From: Cellulomonas sp. C5510 | GTDB lineage: Bacteria > Actinomycetota > Actinomycetes > Actinomycetales > Cellulomonadaceae | Direction: 5' to 3' | Length of the DNA: 64,000 nt | NCBI RefSeq assembly: GCF_019797765.1 | Contig: NZ_CP081862.1 | Span: 248,001-312,000, forward strand | Shown here: in pieces, positions 1-8,733 of the stretch | How the letters are laid out: each line of letters starts with the position of its first letter | Numbering within the stretch: position 1 is the first letter of the stretch | Program-made: the position numbers and the translations under genes | The notes under the pieces: generated by a model | What the model was told of the DNA's origin: nothing | The model's input: the letters and a program-made list of their open reading frames with translations, nothing else | The model's database searches: none

Positions 1-2062
1 CCATGAACCGCTTCCACGTCGGGCCGGCGATCGTCGCGCCGTACATGTAGGTGATCCACCGGCCGTTCACCGTGAGGTGCTGCATCGGCGTGAAGCGGTC
101 CGGGTACCCGACCCACACGGCGGTGGACAGGCGCGGGGTGTAGCCGACGAACCAGGTGTACTCGTTCTCCGACGTCGTGCCCGTCTTGCCGGACGCGGTG
201 TACTGCGGCGTGCCGATCGTCTTGCCCGTGCCGTTGAACACCTGGCTCAGGCCGAAGTTCATCGCGTTGGCGAGCTCGGGGCTGAGGGCCTGTGTGCAGG
301 TGGCGGACGGGACCTCGAGCTCCTCGCCGTTCGCGTTCTTGACGCTCGTGATGGCGATCGGCTGGCAGTAGGTGCCGCCGGAGGCGAAGGTCGCGTACGC
401 CGCGGCGAGCGCGAGCGGCGTCGTCGACTGCGAGCCGAGGACGTTGGCGGGGAACGGGTCGAACGCTCCGGTGCCGGACTTCCCGCCGGCCTTCACGACG
501 CCGAGCTGCGCGGCCCCTTCCATGATGTTGCAGAGGTCGAGCTGCATGGCCATCGTCAGGTACGCCAGGTTGACGGAGCCCTTGGTCGCGTCGGCGACGG
601 TCATGACACCGCGCCCGCCCTCGGCGTTGCCGGGCGTCCAGGTCTTGTTGATGCCCTTCTGCCCGCACGCGGTGAACTGGTTCTCGTTCAAGGGGCGGAC
701 GGAGCCGTTGACGCGCTCGTTCAGGCTGTGACCCTGCTTCAGCCACTCCAGCAGGGTGAACGGCTTGAACGTCGAACCGGGGGCGAACCCGGTGGAACCC
801 CCGTAGTCGTACGAGGTGTTGTAGTTGACGGAGGTGTCGCGGCCGGCGGCGTCGGCGGAGTTGTTGAAGTTCCGGTTCTCGGCCATGGCCTTGATCTGAC
901 CGGTGCCGGGCTCGACCACCGAGATCGCCGAGCCGATGCCGGTCGGGTCGTCCACCGGCACACCGGCCTTCACCTCGCCGTCGGCGGAGGTCTGCAGCCG
1001 CGGGTCGAGCGTCGTCGTGATGGTCAGGCCGCCGCGCAGCAGCAGCTCGCGGCGCTCCTCGGGCGTCTCGCCGAAGGCCGGGTCGTTCTCGATGACACGG
1101 GTCACGTAGTCGCAGAAGAACCCGGAGCCGGCGACGACGCTGCCGGCGGACATGCACCCGCTGCGGGGCTCGCTCACGTGGAGGGTGTCGGCGATGGGCG
1201 TCTGGACGCCCGTGTCGTACTCCTCCTTCGTGATGTAGTCCTGGTCCCTCATCAGGCCGAGCACGACGTTGCGGCGACCCTGGGCGTCCTCCGGGTAGTC
1301 CACGGGGTCGAGGGCGCTGGGGCTCTTGGTGATGCCGGCGATCGTCGCGGCCTCGAGGTACGTCAGGTCCTTGGCGGACTTGCTGAAGTACCGCTGGGCG
1401 GCGGACTCCACGCCGTAGGTCGCGACGCCGAACTGCGCGATGTTGAGGTAGTTCTCGAGGATCTCGTCCTTCGTCATCCGCTTCTCGAGGGCGATGGCCA
1501 GCTTGGCCTCGCGGAGCTTGCGCGCGTACCCCTCGGTCCCCTCGGCCTCGCGGGCGGCGGCCGCGGCGGCGAGGTCGTTGTCGCGGACCGCGGTCTCGAT
1601 GAGGACGTTCTTCACGTACTGCTGCGTGAGCGTCGAGGCGCCCTCGCGCGAGCTCCCCATCAGGTTGCGGGCCGCGGCGCGCATCATGCCCGCCGGGTCG
1701 ATGCCGCCGTGCAGGTAGAACCGCTTGTCCTCCGTGGCGATGACGGCCTGCTGCATGTACTCGGAGACGTCCTCCAGGGGGACGACCACGCGGTTCTCGG
1801 AGTAGAAGGTGGCGAGCACGGTGCCGTCTGCGGCGAGCATCGTCGACTTCTCCGACAGGGGGCCCGGCTCGAGCTCGCTCGGCAGGTCCTCGAACGCCTC
1901 GATGCTGAGGTCGGTCGCGGTGTCGGCGACGGCCACGGTGGGCAGCACCAGGCCTGCCGTCAGGAGCCCGCCGACGCCCGCCGTCAGCACGAAGGCGAGC
2001 AGGAGCGCCAGCGCCTGCACGACGGTGACCTGCCGCCCGCGGGGCGAGGGGGAGGGAGCCAT
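1..2062 (-). CDS. ponA: Class A penicillin-binding protein (bifunctional transglycosylase/transpeptidase), 3' end outside window
   Basis: This enzyme polymerises lipid II and cross-links peptidoglycan outside the membrane. The ATG at 2062 is followed by one N-terminal membrane anchor (about residues 14-45). A GT51 domain follows, with the ATEDKRFY motif and catalytic Glu111, and then the STLTQQYVKN motif. The transpeptidase domain shows S430-T-F-K (nucleophile), a KGSVN motif and SGK626TG. At least 687 codons are visible and no stop is reached, so the C terminus lies left of the window. It diverges from wblA, the same arrangement as mycobacterial ponA2/whiB4 (established synteny). It is therefore probably the ponA2-type paralogue; a PASTA tail cannot be judged. 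Confidence 0.95.
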   Translation of the reverse strand, partial: MAPSPSPRGRQVTVVQALALLLAFVLTAGVGGLLTAGLVLPTVAVADTATDLSIEAFEDLPSELEPGPLSEKSTMLAADGTVLATFYSENRVVVPLEDVSEYMQQAVIATEDKRFYLHGGIDPAGMMRAAARNLMGSSREGASTLTQQYVKNVLIETAVRDNDLAAAAAAREAEGTEGYARKLREAKLAIALEKRMTKDEILENYLNIAQFGVATYGVESAAQRYFSKSAKDLTYLEAATIAGITKSPSALDPVDYPEDAQGRRNVVLGLMRDQDYITKEEYDTGVQTPIADTLHVSEPRSGCMSAGSVVAGSGFFCDYVTRVIENDPAFGETPEERRELLLRGGLTITTTLDPRLQTSADGEVKAGVPVDDPTGIGSAISVVEPGTGQIKAMAENRNFNNSADAAGRDTSVNYNTSYDYGGSTGFAPGSTFKPFTLLEWLKQGHSLNERVNGSVRPLNENQFTACGQKGINKTWTPGNAEGGRGVMTVADATKGSVNLAYLTMAMQLDLCNIMEGAAQLGVVKAGGKSGTGAFDPFPANVLGSQSTTPLALAAAYATFASGGTYCQPIAITSVKNANGEELEVPSATCTQALSPELANAMNFGLSQVFNGTGKTIGTPQYTASGKTGTTSENEYTWFVGYTPRLSTAVWVGYPDRFTPMQHLTVNGRWITYMYGATIAGPTWKRFM

Positions 2063-2121
2063 GCCCGCCAGGGTACGGGAGGAGGGCCCGCGTGATCGCG
2101 CCGTCCACAGGGCGCACGTCG

Positions 2122-2140
2122 ACCTGCACGCTACCTGCAC
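2122..2140. promoter_or_regulatory. Direct repeat ACCTGCAC with 11-bp period
   Basis: Two identical octamers, ACCTGCAC, start at 2122 and 2133, one helical turn apart. They lie in the divergent region between the penicillin-binding protein and wblA. The spacing is typical of regulators that bind tandemly on one face of DNA. This is a candidate site only; no regulator is identified. Confidence 0.35.
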
Positions 2141-2170
2141 ATGGCGCGCCGCGGGCCGCGACGACGGCAG

Positions 2171-2188
2171 ATCCACCGAACGGTGGAT
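2171..2188. promoter_or_regulatory. 18-bp perfect inverted repeat upstream of wblA
   Basis: ATCCACCG and CGGTGGAT are perfect 8-bp arms separated by AA. The site lies about 125 bp upstream of the wblA start. A possible -10 box (TACGGT, 2211-2216) follows, so a bound protein would cover the -35 region. This is a likely operator for wblA or for the divergent gene; the binding protein is unknown. The whole gap 2063-2313 holds no gene. Confidence 0.45.
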
Positions 2189-2313
2189 GCCCCGGGACGA
2201 CACGACCGGGTACGGTCGCCGTGCAGGGGGGACTGCCGCACCGTCCGTCGTCGCACCTGGGTGCCGGCGGGCGCACCGGCGCGTCCCGGTGTCTCAGGGA
2301 CGAGGGAGTGCCG

Positions 2314-2622
2314 ATGTCGATCGCGGGGCCGGACGGCCACTGGACGGCGCGGGCGGCGTGCGGGTCGGGCAAGGTCCGCCCGGACGAGCTGTTCGTCGAG
2401 GGTGCGGCGCAGCGCGACGCGCGCTCCGTGTGCACCTCCTGCGTCGTGCGCCTCGAGTGCCTGGCCGACGCGCTCGACTCGCGGGCGGACTTCGGTGTGT
2501 GGGGCGGGATGACGGAGCGCGAGCGCCGCGCGCTGCGCCGCAGGCGCCCCGAGGTGGAGTGCTGGCGCGACGAGCTGGTCGGCGAGGCCGACGCGACGCG
2601 GGCGCAGGCGCTGGCCACCTGA
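2314..2622 (+). CDS. wblA: WhiB-family iron-sulfur regulator, WblA/WhiB4 type
   Basis: A 102-residue small redox-sensing transcription factor expected to bind a [4Fe-4S] cluster and contact the main sigma factor. The four cluster cysteines are C16, C40, C43 and C49 (CX2CX5C), followed by the family turn GVWGGMT and a basic RRALRRRR segment. The start ATG is preceded by GAGGGAG. Position between a divergent penicillin-binding protein and the RidA-crp-nth genes matches whiB4 in mycobacteria and wblA in Streptomyces, which supports orthology. Known family members repress development or antibiotic genes and respond to oxidative stress; the role here is inferred. Confidence 0.93.
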   Translation: MSIAGPDGHWTARAACGSGKVRPDELFVEGAAQRDARSVCTSCVVRLECLADALDSRADFGVWGGMTERERRALRRRRPEVECWRDELVGEADATRAQALAT

Positions 2623-2675
2623 CGGCGGCCCGGCCGGCCCGGCCGGTGCGCCGGGCTCCGGGCTAGGGTGGCGTC

Positions 2676-2837
2676 ATGGCCACCACCACGTGGGAGTACG
2701 CGACCGTCCCGCTCATCGTGCACGCGACCAAGGCGATCCTCGACCAGTGGGGTCAGGACGGCTGGGAGCTCGTCCAGGTCCTCCAGTCCGAGACCGGGCT
2801 GGTCGCCTACCTCAAGCGCCCGACGGGCGAGAAGTGA
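2676..2837 (+). CDS. Small DUF4177-like protein
   Basis: A 53-residue protein containing the WEYATVPL...WGQDGWELVQV pattern typical of DUF4177-like small proteins. No function is known. The start follows TAGGGT (2664-2669) by exactly six bases, so the transcript is probably leaderless. Its stop overlaps the GTG start of the RidA gene (GTGA), indicating translational coupling. The same tiny gene sits beside the RidA gene in other actinobacteria, which argues that it is real despite its size. Confidence 0.85.
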   Translation: MATTTWEYATVPLIVHATKAILDQWGQDGWELVQVLQSETGLVAYLKRPTGEK

Positions 2838-3316
2838 CCGGGCGCGTCCTCGAGCGCCTCGCGGCGCTCGGCATCGAGCTGCCCGAGGTCGCCGCGCCCG
2901 TCGCCGCCTACGTCCCCGCCGTCCGGACGGGCGCGTACGTCCACACCTCCGGCCAGCTCCCGTTCGTCGGTGGTGCCCTGCCCGTCGCCGGCAAGGTGGG
3001 CGCGGGCCCCGGGCTGGTGTCGCCCGAGACGGCCCAGGAGCTCGCCCGGACCGCGGCGCTGAACGCCGTCGCGGCGGTCGCCTCGCTGGTGGGCGACCTC
3101 GACCGGGTCGTCCGGGTCGTCAAGGTCGTCGGCTTCGTCGCCAGCGATCCCGCGTTCACCGGCCAGCCCGGCGTCGTCAACGGAGCGAGCACCCTGCTGC
3201 ACGAGGTGTTCGGCGACGCAGGCGTGCACGCGCGCTCCGCCGTGGGCGTCGCGGTGCTGCCGCTCGACTCGCCCGTCGAGGTCGAGATCGTCGTCGAGCT
3301 CGCTCCCGAGGCCTGA
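2834..3316 (+). CDS. RidA/YjgF-family protein (putative enamine/imine deaminase)
   Basis: A 160-residue member of the Rid superfamily, with the family-like start LAALGIELPEV, the YVHTSGQLPF strand and a C-terminal VEVEIVVEL strand. Family members hydrolyse reactive enamines/imines released by PLP enzymes. The length is slightly above the usual 130, as in the actinobacterial subgroup found next to crp. I chose GTG 2834 because it overlaps the preceding stop; the upstream in-frame extension has non-coding composition. Whether the catalytic arginine is kept cannot be settled by eye. Confidence 0.85.
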   Translation: MTGRVLERLAALGIELPEVAAPVAAYVPAVRTGAYVHTSGQLPFVGGALPVAGKVGAGPGLVSPETAQELARTAALNAVAAVASLVGDLDRVVRVVKVVGFVASDPAFTGQPGVVNGASTLLHEVFGDAGVHARSAVGVAVLPLDSPVEVEIVVELAPEA

Positions 3317-3336
3317 CCTCCGCACCCCGGGGACCA

Positions 3337-3373
3337 CGACGGCCCGGCCGCCCACGGGGCGACCGGGCCGTCG
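3337..3373. terminator. Convergent-gene terminator hairpin
   Basis: An 11-bp perfect stem (CGACGGCCCGG with CCGGGCCGTCG) encloses a 15-nt loop between the ends of the RidA and crp genes. There is no U tract, as usual for high-G+C actinobacterial terminators. It would act in both directions. Confidence 0.75.
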
Positions 3374-3432
3374 GTGTCCGGCGCGCTCCCGGGGCGCGCC
3401 TCTCGGCGCGCCGTGCTCAGGGTGCCGGTCGC

Positions 3433-4110
3433 TCAGCGCGCCCGTCGCTCCAGCCGCTCGAGGTCCAGCAGCACGATCGCGCGGCCCTCCCGTCGGACCC
3501 AGCCGCGCGCGGCGAAGTCGGCCAGCGCCTTGTTGACGGTCTCCCGGCTGGCGCCGACGAGCTGCGCGAGCTCCTCCTGCGTCAGGTCGTGCGCGACGCG
3601 CACGCCCTCGTCGGTCTGCTGCCCGAACCGGTGCGACAGGTCCAGCAGCGCCTTGGCGACGCGGCCCGGCACGTCGGAGAACACCAGGTCCGCGAGCGCG
3701 TCGTTCGTGCGGCGCAGCCGGCGGCCCAGCGCACCGAGCAGGTGCTTGGCGACGGTCGGGTTCTGCTCGAGCCACGGGATGAGGTCGCCGTGGCCGAGCT
3801 CCAGCACGACGGCGTCGGCGAGACCGGTCGCGGTGGCGGTCCGCGGGCCGGGGTCGAACAGCGACAGCTCGCCGAACATCTCGCCCGGACCGAGCACGGC
3901 GAGCAGGTTCTCCCGCCCGTCCGAGGAGCGGCGGCCGAGCTTGATCTTGCCGGAGCGGATCACGTACAGCCGGTCACCCGGCTCGCCCTCGTGGAACAGC
4001 ACCTCTCCGCGCGCGACGTGCACCGGCGCCATCGACGCGAGCAGCGTCCGGGACGCCTCGGGGTCCATGTTCGCGAACAGGGGCGCCGTGAGCACGACGT
4101 CGTCCTCCAC
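3433..4110 (-). CDS. crp: Crp/Fnr-family cAMP-responsive regulator (GlxR-type)
   Basis: A 225-residue global regulator. Residues 10-125 form the cyclic-nucleotide domain; the phosphate-binding cassette is visible as [16 protein letters not shown] with Glu81 and Arg90. A long dimerisation helix follows, then a winged helix-turn-helix around residues 176-205 ([20 protein letters not shown]). The GTG start is preceded by GAAGGTGAGG. It lies convergent to the RidA gene and near nth, as in mycobacteria (Rv3676 neighbourhood). It is known to regulate central carbon metabolism in relatives; targets in this window were not found with certainty. Confidence 0.93.
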   Translation of the reverse strand: MEDDVVLTAPLFANMDPEASRTLLASMAPVHVARGEVLFHEGEPGDRLYVIRSGKIKLGRRSSDGRENLLAVLGPGEMFGELSLFDPGPRTATATGLADAVVLELGHGDLIPWLEQNPTVAKHLLGALGRRLRRTNDALADLVFSDVPGRVAKALLDLSHRFGQQTDEGVRVAHDLTQEELAQLVGASRETVNKALADFAARGWVRREGRAIVLLDLERLERRAR

Positions 4111-4158
4111 GGGAGGAACCTCACCTTCTGACCGGGATGTGACGACCCTCAGTCTGCC

Positions 4159-4581
4159 TCATCGGGCGCGTGCGGCCCCGCCGAGCGCGCGGGTGCCGCC
4201 GTCGGTGACGTCGCGCGCGAGCTGCTCGATGTACCGGTCGGTCAGCTCGCGCAGGGCATCGGCGAGCCGATGCTCGTACCGGGCGAGCCGCCCCTCGAGC
4301 TCGCGGAGCCGCGGCAGCTCCTGGACCTCGGCGATCGGGAGCGCGCCGCGCACCGCCGCCGCGAGCTCGGCGGCGGGCGGGACGTCGCCGGCGGGACCGA
4401 GCAGGTCGCGCACGTCAGGGTCGGCCCCGGGGGCCTGCGGCGGCGCGGCTGCGGCCACGGCCAGCTCCAGGCGGTCCCGGACGAGGCGGCGCCACCGGAC
4501 CACGTGCTGGTGCTCCAGGCGCAGGGCGCTCCGCTGCCTGCGCAGCTCGACGAGCTCCGCAGCCGTGCCCGCCAGGGTCAT
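4159..4581 (-). CDS. Helical hairpin protein, possibly RsiG-like (c-di-GMP-dependent anti-sigma)
   Basis: A 140-residue protein predicted almost wholly helical: one long helix ([20 protein letters not shown]) and a second, [15 protein letters not shown]...[10 protein letters not shown], joined by a Pro/Ala-rich linker. The first helix aligns with the S-x2-R-x3-Q-x3-D part of the c-di-GMP signature of RsiG as V-x2-R-x3-R-x3-E, so several binding residues are replaced. ATG 4581 has AGGAGG 12 bases upstream; an in-frame GTG at 4644 is the alternative. Family assignment is tentative; an unrelated coiled-coil protein is possible. Confidence 0.6.
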   Translation of the reverse strand: MTLAGTAAELVELRRQRSALRLEHQHVVRWRRLVRDRLELAVAAAAPPQAPGADPDVRDLLGPAGDVPPAAELAAAVRGALPIAEVQELPRLRELEGRLARYEHRLADALRELTDRYIEQLARDVTDGGTRALGGAARAR

Positions 4582-4735
4582 GCGTTCCGCCGTCCTCCTC
4601 GGGACCGCGGGTCGCGGGCCGTCCCCCAGTCGTTCGACGTGCACCGGCGCGGACTTGAGCGGTCGCGGGTGTGAACCGCGCCTCGGTCACCCGGGGGAAC
4701 CAGCCCGTTCCCCCGGGGGGACCTACGCTGGCCTG

Positions 4736-5473
4736 ATGACGTCGTCCGCGCCGTCCGTGGACCGGCCGCCGCTCGCCCTGGTCCGGCGCGCCCGCCGGGT
4801 GAACCGGGCGCTCGCCGTCCGCTGGCCGGACGCCCGCTGCGAGCTCGACTTCCGGACGCCGCTCGAGCTGCTCGTGGCGACGGTGCTGTCCGCGCAGACG
4901 ACGGACGTGCGGGTCAACCAGGTCACCCCCGCCCTGTTCGCGCGCTACCCGGACGCCGCGGCGTACGCGGGCGCGGACCTGGCGGAGCTCGAGGAGCTGA
5001 TCCGGCCGACGGGGTTCTTCCGGGCCAAGGCCCGTTCCCTGCAGGGGCTCGGGCGGGCCGTGGTCGAGCGGTTCGACGGCGAGGTGCCCCCGCGCATGGA
5101 GGACCTGGTGACGCTGCCCGGGGTCGGGCGCAAGACCGCGAACGTGGTGCTGGGTGACGCGTTCGGGATCCCCGGCATCACGGTCGACACGCACGTCGGC
5201 CGCCTGGCCCGGCGCCTGGGCTGGACCACCGAGGACGACCCGGTGAAGGTCGAGCGGGACATCGCGGCCCTGATCCCGCGGGCCGAGTGGACGCTGCTCA
5301 GCCACCGGCTGATCTTCCACGGCCGCCGTACCTGCCACGCGCGCCGCCCGGACTGCGCGACCTGCCCGCTGACGCGGGACTGCCCGTCGGCGCTCGTCCG
5401 CGTGGCGGTGCCGCCCGTCCCACCGCCGACTGTGCCGCCGACGCCCGTCCCGCCCGCGCCCCGCGACCGCTAG
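4736..5473 (+). CDS. nth: Endonuclease III, base-excision DNA glycosylase/AP lyase
   Basis: A 245-residue enzyme that removes oxidised pyrimidines and cleaves abasic sites. It shows the helix-hairpin-helix [10 protein letters not shown] with catalytic Lys133, Asp151 in [13 protein letters not shown], and the C-terminal [4Fe-4S] loop C200-x6-C207-x2-C210-x5-C216. A Pro/Val-rich tail of about 25 residues is an unusual extension. The start follows TACGCT (4724-4729) by six bases, suggesting a leaderless mRNA. The open frame extends far upstream, but the homologous region begins near here. Confidence 0.95.
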   Translation: MTSSAPSVDRPPLALVRRARRVNRALAVRWPDARCELDFRTPLELLVATVLSAQTTDVRVNQVTPALFARYPDAAAYAGADLAELEELIRPTGFFRAKARSLQGLGRAVVERFDGEVPPRMEDLVTLPGVGRKTANVVLGDAFGIPGITVDTHVGRLARRLGWTTEDDPVKVERDIAALIPRAEWTLLSHRLIFHGRRTCHARRPDCATCPLTRDCPSALVRVAVPPVPPPTVPPTPVPPAPRDR

Positions 5474-5497
5474 GCAGGCATGCCCGGCCGCCTCGGG

Positions 5498-6421
5498 TCA
5501 GCCCAGGTCGCGGAGCCAGTCCCGCAGCACCGCGGTGACCCGGTCGGGCTCCTCCTCGGGCAGGTAGTGCCCGGCGCCGGACAGCATCTCGAACCGGTAC
5601 TGCGAGCCGAGCGCCCGTCCGACGGGACCGTCGGCCATGGCGCGGGACACGGGGTAGCACCCGTCGGACCCGCCGTGCACCTGGAGCGTCGGCACCGGGG
5701 CGGCGGCGCGCAGGGCCTGGGCGTGGCGGCGGCCGTCGGCGCGTGCGCCGGAGCGGTAGAGCCACCGCACCTGCTCCAGGGCGGAGTGCGCCGCGAACGG
5801 CACCTGCGCGGCGCGCCGGTACAGCGCGAGCGCGGCGGGCTCCGGCCAGCGGGGCCCGCCCCACTCGCGCAGCAGGCGCGCCACCAGGTCGCCCCGGGTC
5901 ATCGAGCGCTCCGGCAGGTACGGGAGCTGGATCGCCGCCATCCGGCGCGCGGCGCGGGCGCGCAGGCCGGAGCGCGGGTCCGCCCGGCGCAGCAGCGGGT
6001 GCGGGGAGGACACGGCCGCGACACCCCGGGTGAGGTCGGGGTGGTACGCGGGCATCGCCCAGGCGACGTCGCCGCCGCCCACACCGTGCCCGACGACGAC
6101 GGCCCGGTCGCAGCCGAGCGACCGCACCACGCCCGCGACGTCCCGCGTCAGGGTGGGGACGTCGTAGCCGATCGGCGGCTTGTCCGAGCCGCCGGTCCCG
6201 CGCAGGTCCATCGCGACGACGCGGTAGCCGTCCTCCGCGAGCGCCGGCAGCTGGTGCCGCCACGCCCACCACAGCTCGGGCAGGCCGTGCAGCAGCACGA
6301 CGAGGGGCACGTCACGGTCGTCCGGGCCCGCGACGGCGACGTGGAACCGTGCGCCGTTCGCGGGGACGAAGTGGTGCCGCCACGGGCCCTCGAGCAGCAG
6401 GGCGGAGGAGTCGACGGTCAT
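5498..6421 (-). CDS. Alpha/beta hydrolase, epoxide-hydrolase-like, nucleophile missing
   Basis: A 307-residue protein of the epoxide hydrolase/haloalkane dehalogenase group. The oxyanion motif HGLPELWWAWRHQ, the strand DLRGTGGSDKP and the terminal GAGHYLPEE (catalytic His) are clear. The nucleophile elbow reads VVVGHGVGGGDVAW: the position that is Asp in epoxide hydrolases or Ser in esterases is Gly. The fold may therefore be non-catalytic or use another residue. Start ATG 6421; it is 11 bp downstream of nhaA and probably cotranscribed with it. Its place beside nth matches ephE-type genes of mycobacteria. Confidence 0.85.
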   Translation of the reverse strand: MTVDSSALLLEGPWRHHFVPANGARFHVAVAGPDDRDVPLVVLLHGLPELWWAWRHQLPALAEDGYRVVAMDLRGTGGSDKPPIGYDVPTLTRDVAGVVRSLGCDRAVVVGHGVGGGDVAWAMPAYHPDLTRGVAAVSSPHPLLRRADPRSGLRARAARRMAAIQLPYLPERSMTRGDLVARLLREWGGPRWPEPAALALYRRAAQVPFAAHSALEQVRWLYRSGARADGRRHAQALRAAAPVPTLQVHGGSDGCYPVSRAMADGPVGRALGSQYRFEMLSGAGHYLPEEEPDRVTAVLRDWLRDLG

Positions 6422-6432
6422 CGGAGCCGAAC

Positions 6433-7725
6433 CTACCGCGTCGGGGAGTCCTCCTGGGCCTGCCGGTGGTGCCGGTCGCGCCACGCGAGCGCGCCGCCGC
6501 CGAGCACCGCCGCGGTCGCGGACGCGACCAGGATGGCGACCTTGAGGTGCTCGTCGTGCGGGCTGCCGGCACCGAACGCGAGCTCGCCGATGAGCAGGGA
6601 CACCGTGAACCCGATGCCGGCGAGGAGGCCCACCGCGCCGATGTCGCGCCAGTGCAGCTCGGGTGCGAGCTCGGCGCGGGTGAAGCGCGCGACGAGCCAG
6701 GTCGCGGCGAGGATGCCCAGGGGCTTGCCGACCACCAGCCCGAGCGCGACCCCCTGGGCCACCGGGTCGCCGAGCGCGGCGCCGAGCACGCCGTCCGCCA
6801 GCGGCACGCCCGCAGCGAACAGCGCGAACACCGGCACGGCGAAGCCGGCGGACACCGGTCGCCACCGGTGCTCGAGCCGCTCCGCGACGCTCTCCCGCTC
6901 ACCGCTCCGGGCCAGGGCGGGCGCGGTGAGACCGAGGGCGACCCCGGCGATCGTCGCGTGCACCCCCGAGGCGTGCATCAGCGCCCACGCGGCGGCCGCG
7001 AGCACGAGCAGCGCGACCGTGACCACCGCTCCGGTCGCCCCGCGGCGGCGGACCCGCACCAGCGCGGCGAAGGCCGCGACGGCGAGCAGCGAGGCGCCGA
7101 GCCACACCAGGTGCAGGGCGTCGGTGTAGACCACCGCGATGATGACGATGCCGAGCAGGTCGTCCACGACCGCGAGCGTGAGCAGGAACGCCCGCAGCGA
7201 CGTCGGCAGGCTGCGCCCGACGACGGAGAGCACCGCGACGGCGAACGCGATGTCCGTGGCGGTCGGCACCGCCCACCCCCGCAGCGTGTCGCCCCCGGCC
7301 CCGGCGTTCACGGCCACGTAGAGCAGAGCGGGCGCTGCCATCCCGCCCACCGCGGCCACGACCGGGACCACGGCGGTCCGCAGCCGGCGCAGCTCGCCGT
7401 CCACGATCTCGCGCTTGAGCTCCACGCCGACGACGAAGAAGAACACCGCCAGCAGGCCGTCGGTGGCCCATCCGGCGAGCGAGAGGTCGAGGTGCAGCGC
7501 GGACGGCCCGACCACGGTCCCGGAGACCGTGGCGTACGCGGCGGACCACGGCGAGTTCGCCCAGACCAGCGCCACGAGTGCGCCGGCCAGCAGGAGCAGG
7601 CCGCCGGTGCGTTCCGCCCGCAGGGTGTCGAGCAGGTTGCGCTCGCCGCCGGGCGTCAGCGCGGAGAACAGCCGGGGCCGGTCGGCGCGCGGGGACCGGG
7701 GCGAGGTGGCGGGCGGGTGCGGCAC
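6433..7725 (-). CDS. nhaA: Na+/H+ antiporter NhaA
   Basis: A 430-residue integral membrane antiporter exchanging Na+ for H+ for pH and salt homeostasis. About twelve hydrophobic segments are visible. The essential Asp pair of the fifth helix is present ([11 protein letters not shown]188-D189), as are the [19 protein letters not shown] and PTATDIAFA motifs. I prefer GTG 7725 with GGAG six bases upstream; an in-frame start at 7812 would add a Pro/Ser-rich 29 residues and almost touch glnR. It lies downstream of glnR on the same strand, with a gap of 91 bp. Confidence 0.93.
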   Translation of the reverse strand: MPHPPATSPRSPRADRPRLFSALTPGGERNLLDTLRAERTGGLLLLAGALVALVWANSPWSAAYATVSGTVVGPSALHLDLSLAGWATDGLLAVFFFVVGVELKREIVDGELRRLRTAVVPVVAAVGGMAAPALLYVAVNAGAGGDTLRGWAVPTATDIAFAVAVLSVVGRSLPTSLRAFLLTLAVVDDLLGIVIIAVVYTDALHLVWLGASLLAVAAFAALVRVRRRGATGAVVTVALLVLAAAAWALMHASGVHATIAGVALGLTAPALARSGERESVAERLEHRWRPVSAGFAVPVFALFAAGVPLADGVLGAALGDPVAQGVALGLVVGKPLGILAATWLVARFTRAELAPELHWRDIGAVGLLAGIGFTVSLLIGELAFGAGSPHDEHLKVAILVASATAAVLGGGALAWRDRHHRQAQEDSPTR

Positions 7726-7816
7726 GGGTGCTCCAGGGGTCGACGAACGGGCGCCGACCAGACTTCCCGGCACACCCCGCCGGGGATCGTACGCGCCCGT
7801 GACGACGCGCACCCCG

Positions 7817-8548
7817 TCAGGCCTCCGCGGACACCTCGGCGGGTGAGGCGGGGCCGGGGTCGCCGGTGCGGCGGTCCTTCGGAGGGTCGAACCGGTAGCC
7901 GACGTTGCGGACGGTGCCGATCAGCTGCTCGTGCTCGGGCCCCAGCTTGGCGCGCAGCCGGCGCACGTGCACGTCGACGGTGCGCGTGCCGCCGTAGTAG
8001 TCGTAGCCCCACACCTCCTGCAGCAGCTGGGCGCGCGTGAACACGCGCCCCGGGTGCTGCACGAGGTACTTGAGGAGCTCGAACTCCTTGTACGTGAGGT
8101 CGAGCGGGCGGCCGCGCAGCCGCGCGGTGTACCCGCCGGCGTCGATCATGAGCTCGCCCGAGGAGATCTCCTGCGGCTGGTCGTCGTACGACGAGGACGC
8201 CGCGCGCTCGATGACGAGCCGGAACCGGGTCTCGACCTCGGCGGGCGTGGCGTTCTCCAGCACGATGTCGTCCGCGCCCCACTCGGCGGTGACGACCGTC
8301 AGACCGCCCTCCGTGAGCACGAGGACGAGCGGGACGGTGAGCCCGGTCGCGCGCAGCAGGCGGCAGGTGGTGCGGGCGGTCACGAGGTCCCGGCGCGCGT
8401 CCAGCACGACGATGTCCGCGTCGGGCGCGTCGACCAGGGCCGAGGGCTCGACCGGCAGGACGCGCACCCGGTGCGACAGCAGACCGAGTGCGGGCAGCAC
8501 CTGGGACGAACCGCCGGACGCGGGTGTGAGCAGCAGCAGGTCGGCCAC
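7817..8548 (-). CDS. glnR: Atypical OmpR-type response regulator GlnR
   Basis: A 243-residue regulator. The N-terminal receiver-like domain (residues 1-115) reads [39 protein letters not shown], the GlnR pattern. The C-terminal winged helix (about 130-222) includes [24 protein letters not shown] and [14 protein letters not shown]. GlnR has no partner kinase and an incomplete phosphorylation pocket; it controls nitrogen assimilation in actinobacteria (established). The FABP-ygfZ genes nearby repeat the neighbourhood of mycobacterial glnR. The distal tail [19 protein letters not shown] looks disordered. Confidence 0.9.
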   Translation of the reverse strand: MADLLLLTPASGGSSQVLPALGLLSHRVRVLPVEPSALVDAPDADIVVLDARRDLVTARTTCRLLRATGLTVPLVLVLTEGGLTVVTAEWGADDIVLENATPAEVETRFRLVIERAASSSYDDQPQEISSGELMIDAGGYTARLRGRPLDLTYKEFELLKYLVQHPGRVFTRAQLLQEVWGYDYYGGTRTVDVHVRRLRAKLGPEHEQLIGTVRNVGYRFDPPKDRRTGDPGPASPAEVSAEA

Positions 8549-8576
8549 GTTCCCCTCCTCCGGCGTCCGAATTGGG

Positions 8577-8654
8577 GGACACGGTACCGCGTGCGTGTCA
8601 CGCCACCGTGTCCTGGTCCGTCACATTCCGCCCCGCGGGCGAACACCGCGGGGC
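8577..8654. promoter_or_regulatory. Nested inverted repeats in the glnR divergent region
   Basis: GGACACGGT (8577-8585) and ACCGTGTCC (8605-8613) form 9-bp arms that enclose a smaller GCGTG/CACGC hairpin. A second hairpin, GCCCCGCGG/CCGCGGGGC (8630-8654, 7-nt loop), follows on the side of the membrane-protein gene. The first is a candidate operator for glnR and its neighbour. The second could be a 5' leader structure if the transcript begins upstream of it. Confidence 0.4.
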
Positions 8655-8733
8655 GCCCGGGACGCCCGCGGGGACCGGGTCCGCCCGCCCGGAGATGCCG
8701 GGCCGGGCGCCGGTGTCTGCGAGGATGGCCCGC

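Noticed and set aside
77..2095. 672-codon open frame on the + strand opposite the penicillin-binding protein
   Set aside because: Shadow of the real leftward gene, whose SxxK, SxN and KTG motifs are intact.
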